A stretch of 64,000 nucleotides of DNA, taken from assembly GCF_018069705.1 (NCBI RefSeq), contig NZ_CP072943.1, forward strand, positions 2,109,453 through 2,173,452, written 5' to 3'. Positions 62,570-64,000 of this stretch are shown piece after piece. This DNA comes from Aminithiophilus ramosus. GTDB taxonomy: Bacteria > Synergistota > Synergistia > Synergistales > Aminithiophilaceae. The first letter of the stretch is position 1, and every line of letters begins with the position of its first letter. The notes beneath the pieces are model-generated. The model ran no database searches, was not told where the DNA came from, and saw nothing but the letters and a program-made list of their open reading frames with translations. Made by a program: the position numbers and the translations under genes.

Positions 62570-63342
62570 CGGTTGCCTCCTTCGCGCCGCCGGTCTGTGG
62601 GACCGGCCATGAGAGCCGCCCCGTAGCCGCCTCCGACGCCGTTGTCGATGTTGACGACAGTGACGCCCAGGGCACAGGCGTTGAGCATGGTCAGAAGAGG
62701 AGCCAGTCCCCCGAAGGCCGCCCCGTAGCCCACGCTGGTGGGAACGGCCACGACGGGAACGGAGACGAGACCGGCGACGACGCCGGGAAGGGCTCCGTCC
62801 ATTCCCGCCACGGCGACGATGGCCCCGGCGGCCTGAAGGGACCCGAAATGGGCCAGGAGGCGGTGAAGGCCGGCGACGCCCACGTCGAAGAGGCGCTCGA
62901 CGGCGCATCCCATCGTCTCGGCCGTCACGGCCGCCTCTTCGGCGACGGGGACGTCGCTGCTGCCTCCTGTGACGACGAGGACCCGCCCCCGATGGGGCCT
63001 GTCGCGCCGCGGCCAGTGACGGCCCATCCGCGCCGACGGGAGATACTCCAGTTCGGGCAGGACGGGAAGGAGCAGACGATGCTGTTCCTCGGTCATGCGG
63101 GAGAAAAGGGCCGGACCGGAGCCTCCGGCCAGGGCCGAGGCGATGCGGAGGAGTTGGTCCGACGACTTGCCGGGGCAGTAGACGATCTCCGAAAAGCCGT
63201 TGCGCAGGGCCCTGTGGGTGTCGAGCTTCACCTCGCCCAGATCGCGGAAGGGCAGCTCCCGTAGGGAGTCGGTGAAGGCCTCGACGGTGATCTCGCCCCG
63301 CTTCAGTCTGTCGGCCAGGAGGTGCAGCTCGCGTTCGTCCAT
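62566..63342 (-). CDS. larB: LarB: pyridinium-3,5-biscarboxylate mononucleotide synthase
   Basis: LarB carboxylates nicotinate adenine dinucleotide and hydrolyses it to start pincer-cofactor synthesis. The 258-residue protein has a PurE-like C-terminal domain: VVTGGSSDVPVAEEAAVTAE, AGMDGALPGVVAGLVSVPVV, VPTSVGYGAAFGGLAPLLTM and VNIDNGVGGGYGAA, and the N-terminal part has KLDTHRALRNGFSEIVYCPG. The ATG at 63342 follows AAGGGAG. It overlaps larC1, so the two are coupled. larE and larA are not seen in the window. Confidence 0.94.
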   Translation of the reverse strand: MDERELHLLADRLKRGEITVEAFTDSLRELPFRDLGEVKLDTHRALRNGFSEIVYCPGKSSDQLLRIASALAGGSGPALFSRMTEEQHRLLLPVLPELEYLPSARMGRHWPRRDRPHRGRVLVVTGGSSDVPVAEEAAVTAETMGCAVERLFDVGVAGLHRLLAHFGSLQAAGAIVAVAGMDGALPGVVAGLVSVPVVAVPTSVGYGAAFGGLAPLLTMLNACALGVTVVNIDNGVGGGYGAALMAGPTDRRREGGNR

Positions 63343-63400
63343 CGTCCGTGCCACTCCCTTCCGAAGAGGTTCCCTCTCGACGGGAGGGAAAGTCCTCCGA

Positions 63401-63449
63401 ATCCTCATGAGAATCGCTATCATCGTACAGGATGGACGGGACGAATCAA
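63401..63449 (-). promoter_or_regulatory. Possible promoter and Fur-family-like box before larB
   Basis: On the minus strand TTGATT (63444-63449), 16 bases, TACGAT (63422-63427), directly followed by a sequence at 63401-63421 (GATAGCGATTCTCATGAGGA) that shares its core GATTCTCAT with the classical Fur box and contains the palindrome CTCATGAG. The -35 overlaps the folP stop. Both calls are by eye. Confidence 0.45.
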
Positions 63450-64000
63450 GAGTCTCCCTCTTTTTTAATGGCCGCCAGGGTGCGGAGGACTCGGGCGTTG
63501 GCGGCCACGTCGTGAACGCGGAGGATGTCGACGCCCTTCTCGGCGCAGAGGGCCGTGACGGCCAGGGTCTCCTCCAGCCTCCCCTCGGGCCCTCCGTCGC
63601 CGACGAGGGCCTTCCGGGAATGGCCGATGAGGAGGGGGAACCCCCAGCTGCGGAGTTCGTCGATCCTCCCCAGCAGGGCACGACTCTGAGAGCGCCTCTT
63701 GCCGAAGCCGATGCCGGGATCGATGAGGATCCGGTCCCGGGCGATTCCGGCGTCGAGGGCCCTCCCGACGCGCTCTGCCAGGAAGGCGGCGACGAAAGGG
63801 AGGGGGTCGCTCTCCCCCTCGGGAATGGCCCTTCCCCTGCCGTGCATGAGGACGACGGGCACGCCCGCCTCGGCGACGACGGCGGCCATGTCGGGATCGT
63901 CGAGAGCCGTCACGTCGTTGACGAGGTCCGCTCCATCGGCCAGGGCCCGGGCGGCGACGCGGGATCGGGCCGTGTCGACGGAGAGGATCGTCCCGGGCAG
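63446..64000 (-). CDS. folP: Dihydropteroate synthase FolP, C-terminal part (cut by window edge)
   Basis: FolP joins p-aminobenzoate and the pterin in folate synthesis. The visible 185 codons are open to base 64000 and carry the core motifs SVDTARSRVAARAL, GADLVNDVTAL, VVLMHGRGR, RILIDPGIGFGKR and LLIGHSRKALVG. The N-terminal beta strand and pterin-binding start lie outside the window. It is upstream of larB with a 103-base gap. Confidence 0.93.
   Translation of the reverse strand: MPGTILSVDTARSRVAARALADGADLVNDVTALDDPDMAAVVAEAGVPVVLMHGRGRAIPEGESDPLPFVAAFLAERVGRALDAGIARDRILIDPGIGFGKRRSQSRALLGRIDELRSWGFPLLIGHSRKALVGDGGPEGRLEETLAVTALCAEKGVDILRVHDVAANARVLRTLAAIKKEGDS

Overview
The window is 64 kb of GC-rich bacterial DNA. 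Almost every gene lies on the minus strand, so transcription runs from high to low coordinates. The flagellar gene order follows the Firmicutes/Synergistota pattern: a FliY-type switch protein, short FlgD, MotE/YlxF beside FliK, FlhF-FlhG, and codY-hslUV-xerC-trmFO-topA directly upstream. RbgA and YlqG/YlqH homologues and an indolepyruvate:ferredoxin oxidoreductase are also present. High GC plus amino-acid fermentation genes suggest a motile anaerobe of the Synergistota type. This is an inference from gene content; a GC-rich Firmicute is not excluded.

Region 1 (1-31.5 kb) is one flagellar and chemotaxis supercluster. In transcription order it reads flgB-flgC, a terminator, then fliE-fliF-fliG-fliH-fliI-fliJ, a lytic transglycosylase, motE-like ylxF, a giant repeat-filled fliK, flgD, an oversized flgE, flbD-motA-motB, fliL-fliM-fliY, cheY, fliO-P-Q-R, flhB-flhA-flhF-flhG, a PilZ protein, cheB and cheA (cut by the window edge). 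Most junctions are ATGA-type overlaps, so translation is coupled. Oddities are FliK (1511 aa, nine repeats), FlgE (983 aa), an flbD frame running into motA without a stop, and FlhB with NPTM instead of NPTH at its cleavage site.

Region 2 (31.5-45.5 kb) is housekeeping: codY, hslU, hslV, xerC, trmFO, topA and a 91-aa protein transcribed from a clear promoter through a leader ending in a terminator hairpin. Upstream of it is a second unit with its own promoter: lepB-rbgA-rnhB-ylqG-flhX-yraN-comM-dprA.

Region 3 (45.5-50 kb) carries iorA-iorB with a YbgC thioesterase, a MOSC protein, a CoA-binding protein and a pseudopilin-like protein. This fits oxidation of aryl pyruvates from amino-acid fermentation.

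Region 4 (50.2-58.9 kb) is accessory. It starts at a plus-strand tRNA-Ser(UGA) with its own promoter and terminator. It holds a peptide/nickel-type ABC transporter (solute-binding protein, permease dppB, permease dppC, double ATPase) led by a SAM methyltransferase, under a near-consensus promoter with a dyad just downstream. dppC is split by an intact 1250-bp IS3-family element with a 3-bp target duplication; exact excision restores the frame.

Region 5 (58.9-64 kb) holds folP (partial), larB, larC1, an unrecognised 596-aa gene and larC2. LarB and LarC make the nickel-pincer nucleotide cofactor. There is no larA in the window, larC is split into two distant genes, and the unknown protein sits between them. 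Strong terminators and structured leaders separate the parts. This region is the best candidate for undescribed biology.
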